Below, in pieces: positions 48,751 through 62,092 of a stretch of DNA of 64,000 nt. Below the pieces are notes generated by a model. The model was not told where the DNA came from. It saw only the letters and a list, made by a program, of their open reading frames with translations, and made no database searches. The stretch lies in NCBI GenBank assembly GCA_933228895.1, contig OW121855.1:37896698-37960697 (forward strand), read 5' to 3'. This stretch comes from Platycnemis pennipes (Eukaryota > Arthropoda > Insecta > Odonata > Platycnemididae). A program made the position numbers and the translations under genes. Position 1 is the stretch's first letter, and every line of letters begins with the position of its first letter.

Positions 48751-49175
48751 GGAGAGCACGTACTGGAGCAATTTTCTTGTTGCCTGCAATCAACGCCGCC
48801 ACTGCTATCTCTCCAAGTCTCCCCCTTCCGGACTCGCCACTAAATTGCAGAAATTTTGATGACACTAACAAGACGGGGGTCACGTATATTGTTTTTCAAC
48901 TCGACACCGCGGCAGCCGAGATAAAAGGAATAACGCGAGGAGAGGAAACGGAACGCAACTTGCCAAGGAGGGCACGGCACCTCTCTCCACGCGGGGACCC
49001 CACGACTGGCTTTCAAAGTGAGCCGCGAAATTAAATACCTTTCGGCACAGGGGAAGCATTTCTGGCGAGCTGTGGGGAAGCACAGGGCGTCCGAGGAGAT
49101 TGTCGTCGAGTGGGGACGACGACAAGGATGGGAGGAGTGGAACTATCTTACATGCACCGCATATATGCACGATGG
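48751..49175. other. GC/CpG-rich island
   Basis: Dense CG at 48890-49120. Frames of 127 codons (48651-49034, plus) and 96 codons (48880-49170, minus) overlap antisense and lack motifs. Confidence 0.4.
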
Positions 49176-51439
49176 TGTTCGCTCACGCGTCTTCTGAAAG
49201 TAACGTGACTCCAGAGACCGAGTGGCCAACACTGCGTTTTTTTTCTCCTAGTTATCTAAGAAGGATTTCCGTCCTAATATTTAACATTCAGCACCAAGAA
49301 GTCTAGAAAAAACCTCAATACAAATTACATGCAAATATGATGCCTTTAAGCCGGATGATTCGTGTAAAAAAATATCAGAAAAAGCTAAAGAAACAATGTC
49401 AAACAGAAGTTTTTTCTTGGGTCAGTGTGTCTTTTCCGCTCAAGTAGGATAATACAATAAATGCAACAATGGAAGAACTTAGATAACAGGCACAGTCAAA
49501 AAAAAGGAAATTTATGACAAAAACTGCAAGAAAAAAATTTGTTGCCCAATTCATTATAATTTTTATCCTTGTATTGTGTACAAAATGCAATTCCATACCG
49601 ATTTCATAACGCAGAAAACAGTTTCAAGATTTCCGTCTCCAGCAAGGTAGGTCAACACCCCTGAGTTGTCTTTGGCGCTTTGACCTTAACTCCCTTGAGT
49701 GTCTTCTCTCGAGAGCTCTACACTCAAGAGCGCTGAGTTCAAGGCACTCCACAACAATGGAAAGGTGTAGCCTTCCCGTCGACGCTTCTAGAAATCGACC
49801 GTCCTTTAAAAAAAACTGAAATGGAACTTGAAATTAATTTACCAAATGTTTCACGGAGGTTAGCAAACCAACTAACGACTAGACAAACGATAACACTGGT
49901 AATATAAAGACGTTTCACCGACAGCTAGGGAAAAGTATTGATATATAAAACGGTGAAAGGAATCAAATCTGAGATGGATTCATCTGCCATAAAAAAACAT
50001 ACTTAATTTTCTTCCGTTACTTTAGTCATTGGGTCTTATGTGTAGCATGAAATATCAATAATTAAAAGATTGAATTATCTACGGGACATAACTATAAATG
50101 ACACATTTTGACGTGCAAATATTGATAAATCTTTAGAAAGAGCAGTCCCCAAGTTAATATTTTTCACCGAAACACCGTTTTTTTCTAATTCTTTTCATAA
50201 TTCCAAATAAGGTCTTCTGGTTTCCTAGGTAATTTCATTTTATCTTACTTTTCATTTAGCTGCTCATTTCGCTTCTTTTGAATTCCTTCCGCCAAATCAC
50301 CCACCCTCCTTACGAAACTCACACCTAAAAAGAGAAATATATGCTCCTATTCTTACCCTAAGACGCAGAATCTTTGAAAATCTATGCATAATAGAGAAGT
50401 TTCATATATTTTACCCTATTTATTCTAATGCCTATTTTTCTCCAGCAAAAGAAACAGATGTATCACCATTGCCAGACGACAAACCCCTTATCTCGACCAA
50501 GAGAGCCTTGCGAAACGTCCCTTTTGACGACCGTGAGAGATTGGATCTGGGATGGAGAGAGCGAGGGATCAGATAAATGGGGTGTGGTCGGACCGGAGAG
50601 GGGGAGAGGTCATATGGGCTGGAACGTACTCCATTTTATGGTCAGGATGACGCCCACTGGATGAGCAGCGGAGTAGATTAGTTGAATAAGACGCGCGAGG
50701 GGTAGGAATTGACGAGCGGATCTCCCAAATGAAGGGCTCTAGATCGTTTGGGCAGGCATCGGTCATGACTTAACATACGCCAACACTTATTCCCATTTCT
50801 ATAGTCCATTACACTCGAGAGAACCTTACTCTCTTCAGACATCTCGCCACTATCACGAACCACCATATTCAAAATGTTGCTGGGAATCCTCAAATATAAT
50901 ATGCTAGCAGAAACTCGCTGAGTCCTTCTCCGAGCTCCATGTCACCTGCACGCCTTTACACAATTCTTTAACCAAGAAAACTGTGTACGACAAATTGAGA
51001 TACTTTTTTTACAACTACGCTGGCATGGCCGCCATAAAAAAGGAGACACTTTAATATTAAATCTGTTGGGATGGCACCGAACACCAGTTACGTACATGTT
51101 ACCAGTTGCGTAGTGTAGCCGTGTCTAGAGTGACGTCATTACCTAAAGTTACTATTTGCCTCTTTTCTCGTCATCCCTGAGGAGTATCAATTTCCTAAGG
51201 AAATGGCGTAAAACGTACCGCCTGTGTTATGGAACGGATAAACGAGGAGCACCCAGAAAACCTGGACCTTCAAATACTATCAAGGTGTACCTCGGTAGGA
51301 GCGATGTCTTCAAATAAGGTCGGTAGGCATGCAATATAACCTACATGCAAAAGCAATAGATTTTGCTTTTAAGTGCCCCTAATGTATAAGTTATATCGCA
51401 CCGTCTAACCCTTAATTTAAGACTAACCTGAAACCTAGC
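49176..51439. other. No gene supported
   Basis: AT-rich with a GA-rich patch at 50540-50720. The only structure is the hairpin at 49694-49728. 51125-51440 may be body sequence of the SINE that follows on the minus strand, but I cannot delimit it. Confidence 0.4.
49694..49728. repeat. Hairpin with nested palindrome
   Basis: CTTGAGTGT (49694-49702) pairs with ACACTCAAG (49720-49728); the loop contains the palindrome CTCTCGAGAG. Confidence 0.75.
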
Positions 51440-51522
51440 ACAACACCCATGCCTGTGAATCGATCCTGAGGCCTATGGCTTCTCAGGCCGGCACGTAACT
51501 AACCAGGCTACCGCGGTCGGCC
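51440..51522 (-). mobile_element. tRNA-derived SINE head
   Basis: Read on the minus strand: GGCCGACCGCGG, then an A-box-like TAGCCTGGTTA (complement of 51500-51510), then GCCGGCCTGAGAAGCCATAG, then the B box GGATCGATTCA (complement of 51456-51466; two mismatches from GGTTCRANYCC), then GGCATGGGTG. A to B spacing is normal, so the promoter is weakened but in place. The head differs from those at 21410 and 62093, giving three SINE heads in the window. The body probably continues toward lower coordinates. Confidence 0.6.
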
Positions 51523-53234
51523 AGCAAGTAAAGGTTTTCTTCTAGTGTAGTGCTTATTATTAGAGAAATTATTAATTGCTATTATAGTAGCTAATAGCAG
51601 TTATTATAGCTATAAGCACGGTTACTCATCTCAATACGTCTTCAATGAATTTGTGTATTAGACGGATTCGCCAAGAATGCCTGAACTTATATCCATCTAG
51701 GCTACAATACAGCCATTCAACATGGTTCACCTATCACAGGATTTACTACAGTGAAAAAACTTAATTACGCGGTTAATTAAAGAGGTTACGTCCAAAGTAT
51801 ACGCTCAACTTATTCCTCTCTTAGCTTTAAATCTGTGACAGTTTTAGGAGTCTAAATAATTATTCGAAAAGCAGAATATTTCTCGGAAAAATTTAACTGC
51901 ACTCCGATATAAAAGATTTTTTACGGTTCATGTAGGGAATAAGCTCCCAACCTAAGGTAGTGACCCCAATTAGAGGCCGCGAGTATCAGTTGAATGGAAA
52001 AGGCACCGCGGCAAAAACCTGTCTGTGTCGTTTACTTCTCTATTGATGACAAGCCGATCGCTCCTGAATGATCCAACTCGGAAACATACATTTTTTAACC
52101 TTTAATTTCCAGATCCATATGGCCAGATAAAGTTTTGCGCCGGTTTCTATGAACCAGTATGAGAAAATATGGAGAACTAATAGCTCAGAAACGGTTGTCA
52201 AGCTTGTATGTGAATATTTCGCTCGGAAAAAACTATATCGCACATATGCAAGGGACTATCAAAATCATCATTCTGTGAATTTGGTCAAAATGGCTTTTCC
52301 CTCAACCCTTCTAAAGTATATATTTTACACAAATTAAAATCCGAAATGCACTTTTTAACTCATCTATTCACAAACACGATCTTAATTAATACGATCTAAT
52401 CCTTTTCATTTGCTCTCTTTTTCAAGTTCCTTTAATATCATCACTCTTCTCAATCACAGTATCTTACTGTTTCAAATAATATTAGTCTTTTCTTTATCTA
52501 ACATTAAATAAACATTATATTTTACTGCACAATCTTTGATTTTGAAACTCATCTCTACAAACACAATGATAAATAAAATCTTTCCACACCGTGATTTGTG
52601 ATCTTAGCTTTCCATTTCTAGAAAATATAACATTCGTAGCATTCGTAAAAAGTAAAATTTATCATTCGAGGAATTATTAACAATCAGTACCAAGAGTGCT
52701 TCAATGCGTAAATTTATGTGAGCACATTGAAAAATAAGGAAAGACAGATTTCCACTTTATACGCTAGAAATGTCATTAATATCAAATATATGAATAATAG
52801 GTAAACGGCCACAATTATAGCAACGAACTCAACATACAAGGAATCAGTAATGAAGAAAATGAAATGGCCGACATCGGATTGACTTTTTTTGGAAAAGTGC
52901 GAAACAACTAACTAAAGATTTTTAACATTGTGGATGAAGCACAAAACGTGAGAATGCATGAGAGAACCGATAGATAATGAAATGAAAAGGAAGGTAGGGG
53001 TCATCTTCTTAAACTTACTCGAACCGATTTCATTTCAATCAATCATTAAAACAATCGTTAGCTCGGAAACAAATGTTTTTTCCAAATTCTTCTTAAAGTT
53101 TTTCTCTGGAAAACAAAGACCAGTATAAATTAAAAAAGAAACCCGGAAGTATTCATTTGAACGCAATACATCACGCAAATACACTTACAAGTCACAATGA
53201 CGCCATGCAATATTTGTGAAAATTATAATAATTA
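51523..53234. other. No gene seen; AT-rich
   Basis: Short frames only (longest 67 codons, 52040-52243, minus). 51545-51625 is a run of TTATTA/TATAGC-like repeats. Confidence 0.5.
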
Positions 53235-53620
53235 AGCAGATTCATGAGGCATGGACAATGATAGCAGTGGAAGAGAAAAGAGTAGTCGCATTCGAAATGT
53301 GGTGCTACAGAAGAATGATGTAGATTAAATGGATCGACCGAGTAAGTAACGAGGAAGTCCTCAGAAGAGTGGGAGAAAAGAGAAGTCTTCTGAATATCCT
53401 AAGAAGAAGACGGGGACAACTTAATCGGCCACATCATGAGACATGATGGCCTAATGAAGACAATCGGTGAGGGACAGATGGATGGGAAGAATGGCAAAGG
53501 AAGGCCTCGTGCGGGATATATAGAATAAGTGATGAAGGATGTGAAAGAACAGAAATACGTAAATACCTCAGAACTCAGTGGAGAGCTGTGTCAAACCAAG
53601 CTGAGAATTGATGACTAATG
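53235..53620 (+). pseudogene. RTE-like LINE, RT C-terminal region, broken
   Basis: Translation gives A-W-T-M, then V-A-F-E-M-W-C-Y-R-R-M-M, a stop (TAG at 53321), I-K-W-I-D-R-V-S-N-E-E-V-L-R-R-V, then after a frameshift near 53415 L-I-G-H-I-M-R-H-D-G-L-M-K-T and G-K-N-G-K-G-R-P-R. A further in-frame TAA (53526-53528) stands where the sister copy has glutamine. This E-M-W-x-Y-R-R-M / N-E-E-V-L / G-H-I-x-R-x-D order is the hallmark end of endonuclease-reverse transcriptase LINEs widespread in insects. At least two stops and one frameshift make it dead. A copy of the same family lies at 62871-63290 on the other strand. Confidence 0.8.
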
Positions 53621-56600
53621 CTAGATGGCTGATTGATGAAGCGGATTCGGGGAGAACAGCCTATGAATTTATTTGGCAATTCAAAAAACTTCCTAGTGCA
53701 TCATGTACACATTTTTTGCGATTGTGAATTCCTCTCTTTCAAGACTAGCTGTGAGAACATTTCAGAGAGGGCAAATAATACCCACGGTCATTCGTTCGTT
53801 TACGGCAACGAAACAAATATTTTCCCCAACGAACCTACTATGAGAATTTTTTAAAGTGTAAAAAATAAAGTTACAACTCAATTAGCCTCGGATATAAATG
53901 CTGTCCTCAATACTCGGGCATTCATTTCCATTGCACGCATACACAGCCACTTCATCGTAATGAACTGAAATATAGGTCATGCTATGTACGTCTATCTTTA
54001 CTTCCTCTTTAGTCTTTCAATTTTCTCTTTAGTTAGCATATTTTTCAAGAAATTTCGATCAGTATTTATTTTTTCACACCAAAACCAAGTAATCAACGTA
54101 TAATCAAAATCAGTTCGAGCAGAAAATATTTTTTAAATTGGGTGGTGAAATTTTGGTTATCCTATCACGTGTAATATCCAACCTATTAATAATACTACAG
54201 GAAATTTATATTTTTGTTACTAGGTCATCACAAGTTTTAATGCCTGTGACGGTAAGAAGCACAAACAAAATATTTAAAATAAAAAACGGGATGACAACAT
54301 GATGAAATTGTAGTCCTTCATATAATCTCATCCTTTCCCTATATATAATGCATTCATTTCATTTAAAGCTTAACCACACTTCAACCATTCCAAAAGAGAA
54401 AAGTGCACCAAAATCCAAAAATACGAAGTTACACTAAAGGTTAAATAGTGGAGTATTCCATTTCAGTCGCTAAGGTAAACTCACTCTTTCTGGTGGCCAG
54501 AAAAATATATATTGCATGACCAACCACTTGATCACAATTGGAATCTCAAAAATCAGTAATTTATGACTAAAAAAGGCGGCTAATTTCTTTTATTAATAAA
54601 GGTGCTTATTACCTCCAATACAGGAATGTTAGGACAAGAGATGACAACACTAGCGCGCAGACGAAATGTCTGAATTAATGAATATTTAATTCACAAGAGA
54701 ATGATGAACACTTCCTATTTTCCTCAATAAAATAACTTTCGGAAGTTAATTATATATTTCGTGGATGATGATTTCATGATGCAATACCATATCGTATCCA
54801 GTTAACTATACGTAGAATGATTATAGTATAAATCTCTACATTAGGAATTGACACTGCAAATCAGTTCCCATTTTTTAAAACAATAATGGCGTTATACATT
54901 ACAACTTTAGAAGTGTAGTAATGGAATAAAAATTAATTCTTAGCCGTAATACAAAGCATGACTTACATTTTAAAACTTGAAATACCATAAATATAGTTCA
55001 GTAGAATAAATAAAATAGTACCTATATTTAAATCCTCAAAAAATGCCTTAACGGGACAGTATGAGGAAAGAGAAGCGTTGAATCTAATCGTACAATTTAA
55101 TCAAGTATAAAGTGCCTCATCACTAAAAATGTACTGATTACCACATCAGAATAGAACGCCTCTAGGTATATACTTCACGCAAAAACCTCCGAATACTTTC
55201 CACGCTTAAAGTGAAACGGATTATAAATCGTATTGATATTAATGACATTAGGAGATTTTTTAACATGGTCGGGAAAAGAAATCAACTTCTTTTACTAATT
55301 CAGAGACTCAAAACAATCTGCTCCTAAGTTCAAGTTACATGACATAATAATATCATGAAATTATCCGGAGAAAAATTGAATGATGATTCCGCCAACAATA
55401 GAGAATTTTTATCACGAACAAGGAAGCCGTCCTAGCCTTTACCGTGAGACCGATAACGATGTTACATGAGACCCCGAGTATTTTTATTTGACTATTTCTG
55501 TCCTTAGCCGATACTACATTAACCTCAGTCTGCGGAGCTACAGAACCAATCAATGACAGCATGGCGTATCTTAACCCTATTACACTCGACTGAAAACCAC
55601 GTGGATATTGCAAATAGAAAATTTCGAAATAAATCAGTGGACAGTGGATACAAAAGAAGTCTTGCAAACTAAAATTTCGCATCGTCAGCTTTCATTTATA
55701 GGAATTACAGAGGAGATTTCCAGAAATTTGGAAACACGAGAATTCATATTCAACGACATAGATATTGTCAACACTTAAATAAAATTACCAACACTAGAGT
55801 TTTTAAACGTTTGATGTTCCTGCTTATAATTTTATATGCCACCAAACTAAAGATTTCGTGCAGTCCCAATTCTATGGAGATGTTATTTTAAACGGAACAT
55901 TTAAAGATCGTTTTAAAAAAATCACTACTACTACTTGTTACTTAGGATGTTTTTGTAGAAACAAGCAAAGAGTATTTGCAATTCTAAAATACTTAAATGC
56001 AGCTTTAAAGTGTAGAAGATAAGATCCCCATCTCATGAGATCCCCAACCCCTTATTTATCTGTCTTCCTTCCATAGACAAACACTTCTCTACCCATTACA
56101 CTTAAATCATAGATATAAAACCTTTGGCTGTTACATTTTGTTCCGAGTAGAGAAACCCTAAGTTATGAGGGTCAGCGTGAGGATACATAAGGGACTCGAG
56201 TTATGGATCATCACTCCAACTCCGATCGATCAATGGATCCATGAATCATGGAAGTGGATTTGATATAAAAACTAATTATGAAACATTTACCTTATTAACG
56301 CTTACTATCCTCAAAAATTAAAACATAAAAGGCAACAAATACAAGTATATCCAATTTGATGTCATAAATAATGGTCAAAAGTGCGAGATTTCGTAATTTT
56401 AAAAGATGGAAAAAGCATTAAACTTTTAGAAATATAATTTTCAGACATTTAATAAAACACTGCCACGCAATATTTCTAAAAAAAGAATTTGTTACTGAAT
56501 CCATTTATGACAAATTACTAGTCACTTCATTAATAAAAGTAGCATGCGCATTCACACCAACACAATATATTTAACACCCAACCCTTAACAGTGTTAAATG

Positions 56601-59600
56601 TAAAAGTGTAGGAGGTTTGACACTATTAACTCAATACAGAGAAAATTGAACAGGATGAAATTACTGTGGTTCCTATGTACCGAAACTTATAGTTGAAACA
56701 CACTTGACGGTGGGCGTATCAAATATTGACTTGAAGGTGTTTTTTTTTCCCACGAATGTTCATTTCCATACGCTTAATCGTGCAACTTCATTCATTATTC
56801 CTCCCGTGATTTCCCATGGAATGCGTAACTAGAGTTCGGAATATTTTCCCGCTTCAATAGAAATTCAAATGGGGTAATTTAGTACTTATAAGCCTCCACC
56901 TTCCCTCTGCCAGGAGAGAGAGATAAAGGAATTGGGTATGGGCTGTGACAAGGCACAAAGATGTGCCCGCACAGTACGACGGGTCTTTACGCTTGCTAAT
57001 GGCATTGACCTACTTCGAGGGATATGATCACAGACGGGAGGCACGGATATCGCCTTGCCCCTGAGTTTTCCCACGGACTCTCCACTCTTCCGTCCAGTGA
57101 AAACCTGCCTTCGACTGTGAACAATCAAGGCACGCGAGCGAGCTGGGACGAAATCACTACATGCTCATACAAATGGAGTCCACTCTAATATTGCTACCAA
57201 AATAAAATAAATTCACGAAGTGATGTTAAAATCGACTATTTACTAAATTTTCTGAAGAGAAAATAATGTCACACAAGGGGTTGGTACTACTACTGCATGG
57301 TCTCAGAAATTGAAACTCTGCGTTCTCTTTGCAAATTACCGGGTTTAATCATAATTCTGAGTCATTAAAAAGTTTTGTTCAGTTCCACGAAGGTACGATA
57401 AATGAATCAGCTAATTTCTAGTTACTAATTCGATCAAATAGTTTTCAACATAATATTTTCCCAATTATTAATGCATTTTGATGAAAACAATCCCATTTTT
57501 CAATGCCAAACATTGACCAAGGATCACTGATAAAATAGTGTACGTAGTCCAAAGAGAGACTTGGATATATAATTTATCGACAAATATCTAAGAGAAAATC
57601 GAAATTATTAATGCAGGATATTTAATACAAGATATTTTGCCAGGATTCTCGGATAACTTATAAACATAAACCAATGATAATATGCCAATAACAAAATAAA
57701 ATTTATTTCAACTCATCTTAAAAAAAAAGTGACCGTAAAAAAGAATCGGCGAAAGAAATAATCGGAATAAAGTATTCGATAATAATCGGAATTTATTCCG
57801 TGAAACACAATATTGAATGCCGGAGTGTGAAAAGCATTGTTCTATGATTTGCAGATTAAAAGTAGCTAAGAATACAAACCAAAGAAATTTATGTCCTGCT
57901 TATGAACGCTGCACACTTCCTAATTCCCTGTCAATTCAACTAGGTTGTTTAATGTTCTACCGCGATCCCTTTATGTGAGCTCCATTATTGTGATTATGGA
58001 TATCGGTGAATCAGATTGAGCTGTGTTCTCTTTTGCCTACTTCATTTTTGCTCTGAGACCAACTGATACCTACATCTCAAATTTTCATGACCGCCACGTA
58101 TGTTCCATTCATTTCCACTGAATATTTCATGACTACCAAGAAAAATGAACGATTTCCTATGCCCAATGGCAATGAAACGTGAAAATGGGAATCATACGTT
58201 ACAATTAGACGGATGGTGTTATTTCTCTAGTGAGAAGTGGAAAACCAGACCTGGAATGAAAAATGCTTGTTTTTTCTCCCGGGGAAAATATGGGCTCCAG
58301 AACTGCATATGCGAAAGAATAATGTTATATTTTTTATCAATGTTCAAGTGTTCCATCTCTTTTTAATACTGCGTCAAGCGGCTACAGTTTTTATAATGAA
58401 GCCGTTTGGGTAACCAGGTATAAAGAGTTATTACTTCTATTCCTATTCAGTGAAGCTTCAAATAATGATGATTAATTCAACTCTACACTTGTAGTAAAAT
58501 GTTCAATACAGGAAAGATAAGAACTCTTTTGACGATTATTTTCAATGCTGCCCAGAGTTCTTCGTTAAAGAATTAACGTCCACGTTAACACTTTCAGTTC
58601 ACACATTATTCTTTACACTCTCCTTGAGAACAAATATTCACGAAGAAGAATGGAGGTCAAATATTAGATTCATTAAAATAATGAATGATCCCAATGAAAT
58701 TTTTGAGTAACACGTTAATGGAAATTAAATTAGCCCTATGGAATCCAGTTCCCTCACCTATTTTAACTTGCTATCCACTTTTATAAGCATGAGCTTCCTC
58801 ATTTGATTTCTGGCACTCTGGCATTTGTAGCTGATGCAGCTATACGGTCAAGCGCGGACCAATGGCAAATAAAACAGAAAGGTAAAATATAAAGAGCGTG
58901 GTGGGGAGGTAGACTAAGGGGAAAATTAGGCTGCGTGGGACACCTAGACGACTTCGAATGGTGATATGGCAAAAAAAAGCTGGTATTCCCAAAAAATAAA
59001 TCCTACTACACGCGTGTGCATAATTTCCTTCTGCCTGCCATCCCCCACTCAGACCGACTTAAGCCGAGGAGCAACGAGAGAAAAGAAAGGAAGTGGAGTT
59101 GGAGAGAGAGGTGGGAGAATTCGAAATTAAAACAAGAAGGCGGAGAATACATTGTACCGAAAATGAGGTGATTATTGGTACCTCAATGGTATGAATTACG
59201 CAATTCAAATTTCAACATTGTATCAAATGATGTCAAAGAGAATCCAAATCGCATACTATCAGGCACGTTATGACGAATGAGGATTGAGGCTAGATGAGAA
59301 AGAATTGCGAAGAAGGATGCATAATTTAAAGATCAGCTCCCTTAAATGACGTGTCTGGAGGCACATTCGACAAATTGATTCCTCATTTTTCAACTTCTCG
59401 GAAGAATCCTTGTTTGTTTCACTGGGAACTTTTTTTATCGGTCAGTCGCTCACTTATTCTCATTCGTCCAAACTTCCAAAGTCGTCATTTTTCAAATACT
59501 TTTACTGTTGTTTTTGCCAACATCGTATTATACATGATGCCTAAAATAAAAATGCCTAATGTTCTTATTCCCTAAGGTTTTATCACTGCATCACCGCGAC

Positions 59601-59640
59601 ATAATACGAATATTACGTGTAGCAAACCATGCTCCGTTAC
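53621..59640. other. No gene seen; 6 kb of AT-rich DNA
   Basis: Longest frame 109 codons (55353-55682, minus), unrecognised. 56885-57135 is GC-richer with an 80-codon minus frame. No transposon ends could be paired. It is the longest stretch in the window without an identified feature. Confidence 0.5.
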
Positions 59641-60050
59641 AAGGCCCGGCAGCATATATTAATCCGTGCCCGGCAGTAATTGGGGAAAGAGAGAGAGAGA
59701 TGGAGGGAGAAGCAAATACGAGTCCTCGTCACGGCGACGCGCGGGCGATGGGCCGAGAAAGGGCGGGGGTTGCAGAGGGGTGGAACGCTGAAAAGACGCA
59801 ATGCTCGCTCAACAGCCTGAAACCTACAAAGCAATTTAGCGGAGCCACCCCTCAAGGCCGGACTGCAGGAACAAAAGGAGAAAGGCAGATACGGAAAAAA
59901 AGAATGGAGAAGGAGCGCTGGATTACCACCGCGCACCAAATGGGAAACAAAGGGGGAGGGACTCGAGTAATTGAAAATAATATACGGGAAGCTAACGAAG
60001 CACGCGCTAATACGTAAATATAAAAATCTTGCGGGGCAAGAGCATGACGA
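59641..60050. other. GC/CpG-rich island
   Basis: CG-dense at 59640-59780, then GA-rich. The 152-codon plus frame (59559-60017) is charged low complexity, and minus frames overlap it (59637-59939, 59852-60232). No gene called. Confidence 0.4.
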
Positions 60051-60451
60051 ACAAATACAAATAAATAAATAACTATGCTATACGCACACTCCAATAAAGA
60101 GAGCGACCCCACGGAACGGCCAGTGAGCATGGAACTCGTAACAATGATGGGGATAAAAGCGTATGGAAAAAATATTATAAAAACAAAATGGTTGACGGTA
60201 TAAAACATACATTTATACAGGCACATGCGCACACATACTACGAAGATGTAAAGAACTTCACGGCCTTAGCAATAATGTCAGACAGACTGTGTCATCGGGG
60301 TAGGGGGAGTCATCAAATGATAGAGGACAGCGGAAAATAGTGGGGAAAGAGTTTGGGTCCCTGCACTGTGTTCATTCCTTTCGTGTGGAAAAAACTATCA
60401 TAAGGAACGCCCAAAAAATAGGGTAAGAAATAACTGGACGATTTCATACCT
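60051..60451. other. No gene seen
   Basis: AT-rich with nothing recognisable. Confidence 0.45.
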
Positions 60452-60763
60452 GGGAGGTGTGTTTGAAACAGTCGAGATTATTTCGAATAGGTAACCAAGG
60501 AGTCACGTGATATAAACAAGAATGGCTCGCAATTTTGATGTGTTAAAACCACTGATTACAACCTCATTCATTGTTTACACTTGTGCTTTATCACATTTGC
60601 GGGATTTATAGTCGAGAGAGATGAGAAAAACTCAAGTGAAAACAATTTTTGACAATGTACCGAACGATTCAGAGAAATAAAATTTTCAAACCATTCGTGT
60701 TTATACCACGTGATCCATGGTTACCTATTCGAGATAATTCCGAATGATTCAAACACAACCCCT
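60452..60763. mobile_element. 312-bp element with long (about 75-85 bp) terminal inverted repeats
   Basis: The left arm (60452 to about 60537) and the reverse complement of the right arm (60763 back to about 60680) agree at roughly four of five positions, with blocks such as TTTGAA, TCGAATAGGTAACCA, TCACGTG and TATAAACA in the same order. The centre (about 140 bp) is unique. No protein is encoded. A 2-bp CT at each edge is the only possible target duplication, so superfamily is open. The arms together could form a large cruciform or double-stranded RNA. Confidence 0.8.
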
Positions 60764-60779
60764 CTGGGGAGGTGAGGGA

Positions 60780-61870
60780 GGAAGCTAAAAAAAGGTATGT
60801 CTACGCTTTCCACCTGAAGAAAACATTGGGCTGCAAGGAGCTGACGAAAGGAAAGGAGACGAAGGTGGCGCGAGAATCGAGAACAAAAGACAAGTTGAAG
60901 GAGTGCGAGAGGAAGAGGGGGTGGAAGAGAGGGATCGAAGCGGGGGAGGGTAGATAAAAACCCTTTCGCCGACCCCTCCTCCGTTTAAGGCGTTCAACGG
61001 ACCACTCGAAGCAATCTTTGGACGAACAGTCTTCAACGTCAAAAAACGCGCTTTCCCGTAATAAAAAAGGAATTCTCCGCAGCTTCCCCATTCTGTCGGA
61101 AGAGAGGAAGAAGTGCGTAAGAGGAGAGGAAAAAAGGGATCTCTCTCCACCCTGTAAATCCTTCCTATCCCTACGCCTCTTTATATCCCCTATCTCCCCT
61201 CCAGCCCCGAGGGCTTGGCTGGCGAGGGGAGCGACAGGAGGCGGCGGGGGAGGACGTAAGAGGATGTGGAGGCAAGAGCTCGGAAGCGGGAGAGTGGCGA
61301 GAAATCCTTTGGCGGCGGTTTCGAGGGCCTTTTTTTTTATAAGAGCACATGGGGCAAGCTGGAAGTAAGGCGGTCTGGGCAGGAGTTTGCGCGGGGAGGG
61401 GGTTTAGGAAACTGGTGAGTCGACGTATGAGGAATATAAGCCCCTGTTCGTCCCCCATTCTTTACCGCCGTTCGCGGAAGGCAAACACCCCTTCAAAAAC
61501 CACCCGCGCCATTTTCTCTCCCCTGAGTTCTTTTGCCCGCCCATTCGTGTTGGCTTCCGGTTGCTTGCCCGCGAAAAGGACAGAGGGGACGAATAGAGAC
61601 TTCCTGGCAGGCACGCATTCGGTTCGCGGTGCATCTGACGCGTTATATCGGCGCACCCACGCCACGAGGAGTGGTTCCAACTCTCGGAGTCCAGCTTCCT
61701 CATAATGGACGCCGTCAATCCGGCTTTTGGTTCGCACGTCGGGGTCGCATTGTTCGCACCACTTAAGCGGGCTCGGGAATGTATAAATTATGTGAGACCA
61801 CCATTGGTCCTTATGTGGGTCTCCCGGACCCCATAATCCGCCCTCCATTCCGATAGTGACGTACCCGAAA
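60780..61870. other. GC/CpG-rich island, largest in the window
   Basis: Purine-rich on the plus strand at 60780-60955 and 61085-61140, then CpG-rich to 61770 (GGCGGCGGGGG, TTTGCGCGGGG). Nine frames of 77-128 codons overlap on both strands; none has a domain. A possible coding exon start (ATG 61349, GTGAGT at 61415) is discussed among the rejected items. Best guess is a regulatory region or an untranslated first exon. Confidence 0.45.
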
Positions 61871-62092
61871 GGAGATAAATTTCCTACCTTAGGGCATTCA
61901 TTTCACGAACCGGCATAGTACGCGATTTTTCAGCATCAGGTTACCACGTTAATTCACGAAGAAGCGAAAAATACGGATTCACTACGGTAAGAGGGGAATA
62001 CCAAAGAAACGATAAGTCGCGATAAAATAAATCCATAACGTAGCGATGTTGAATATATGCATAGGTACATATACACATGTATTAATTTCACC
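61871..62092. other. No gene seen
   Basis: AT-rich spacer between the island and the SINE. Confidence 0.4.

Noticed and set aside
55353..55682. 109-codon minus-strand frame as a possible gene
   Set aside because: No recognisable motif, no splice signals that extend it, and mixed composition. Retained only as an unassigned frame.
61349..61420. Possible first coding exon: ATG at 61349, G-Q-A-G-S start, GTGAGT donor at 61415
   Set aside because: A 22-codon frame with a consensus donor occurs easily in GC-rich DNA. No acceptor or downstream exon could be paired. RNA-seq would decide.
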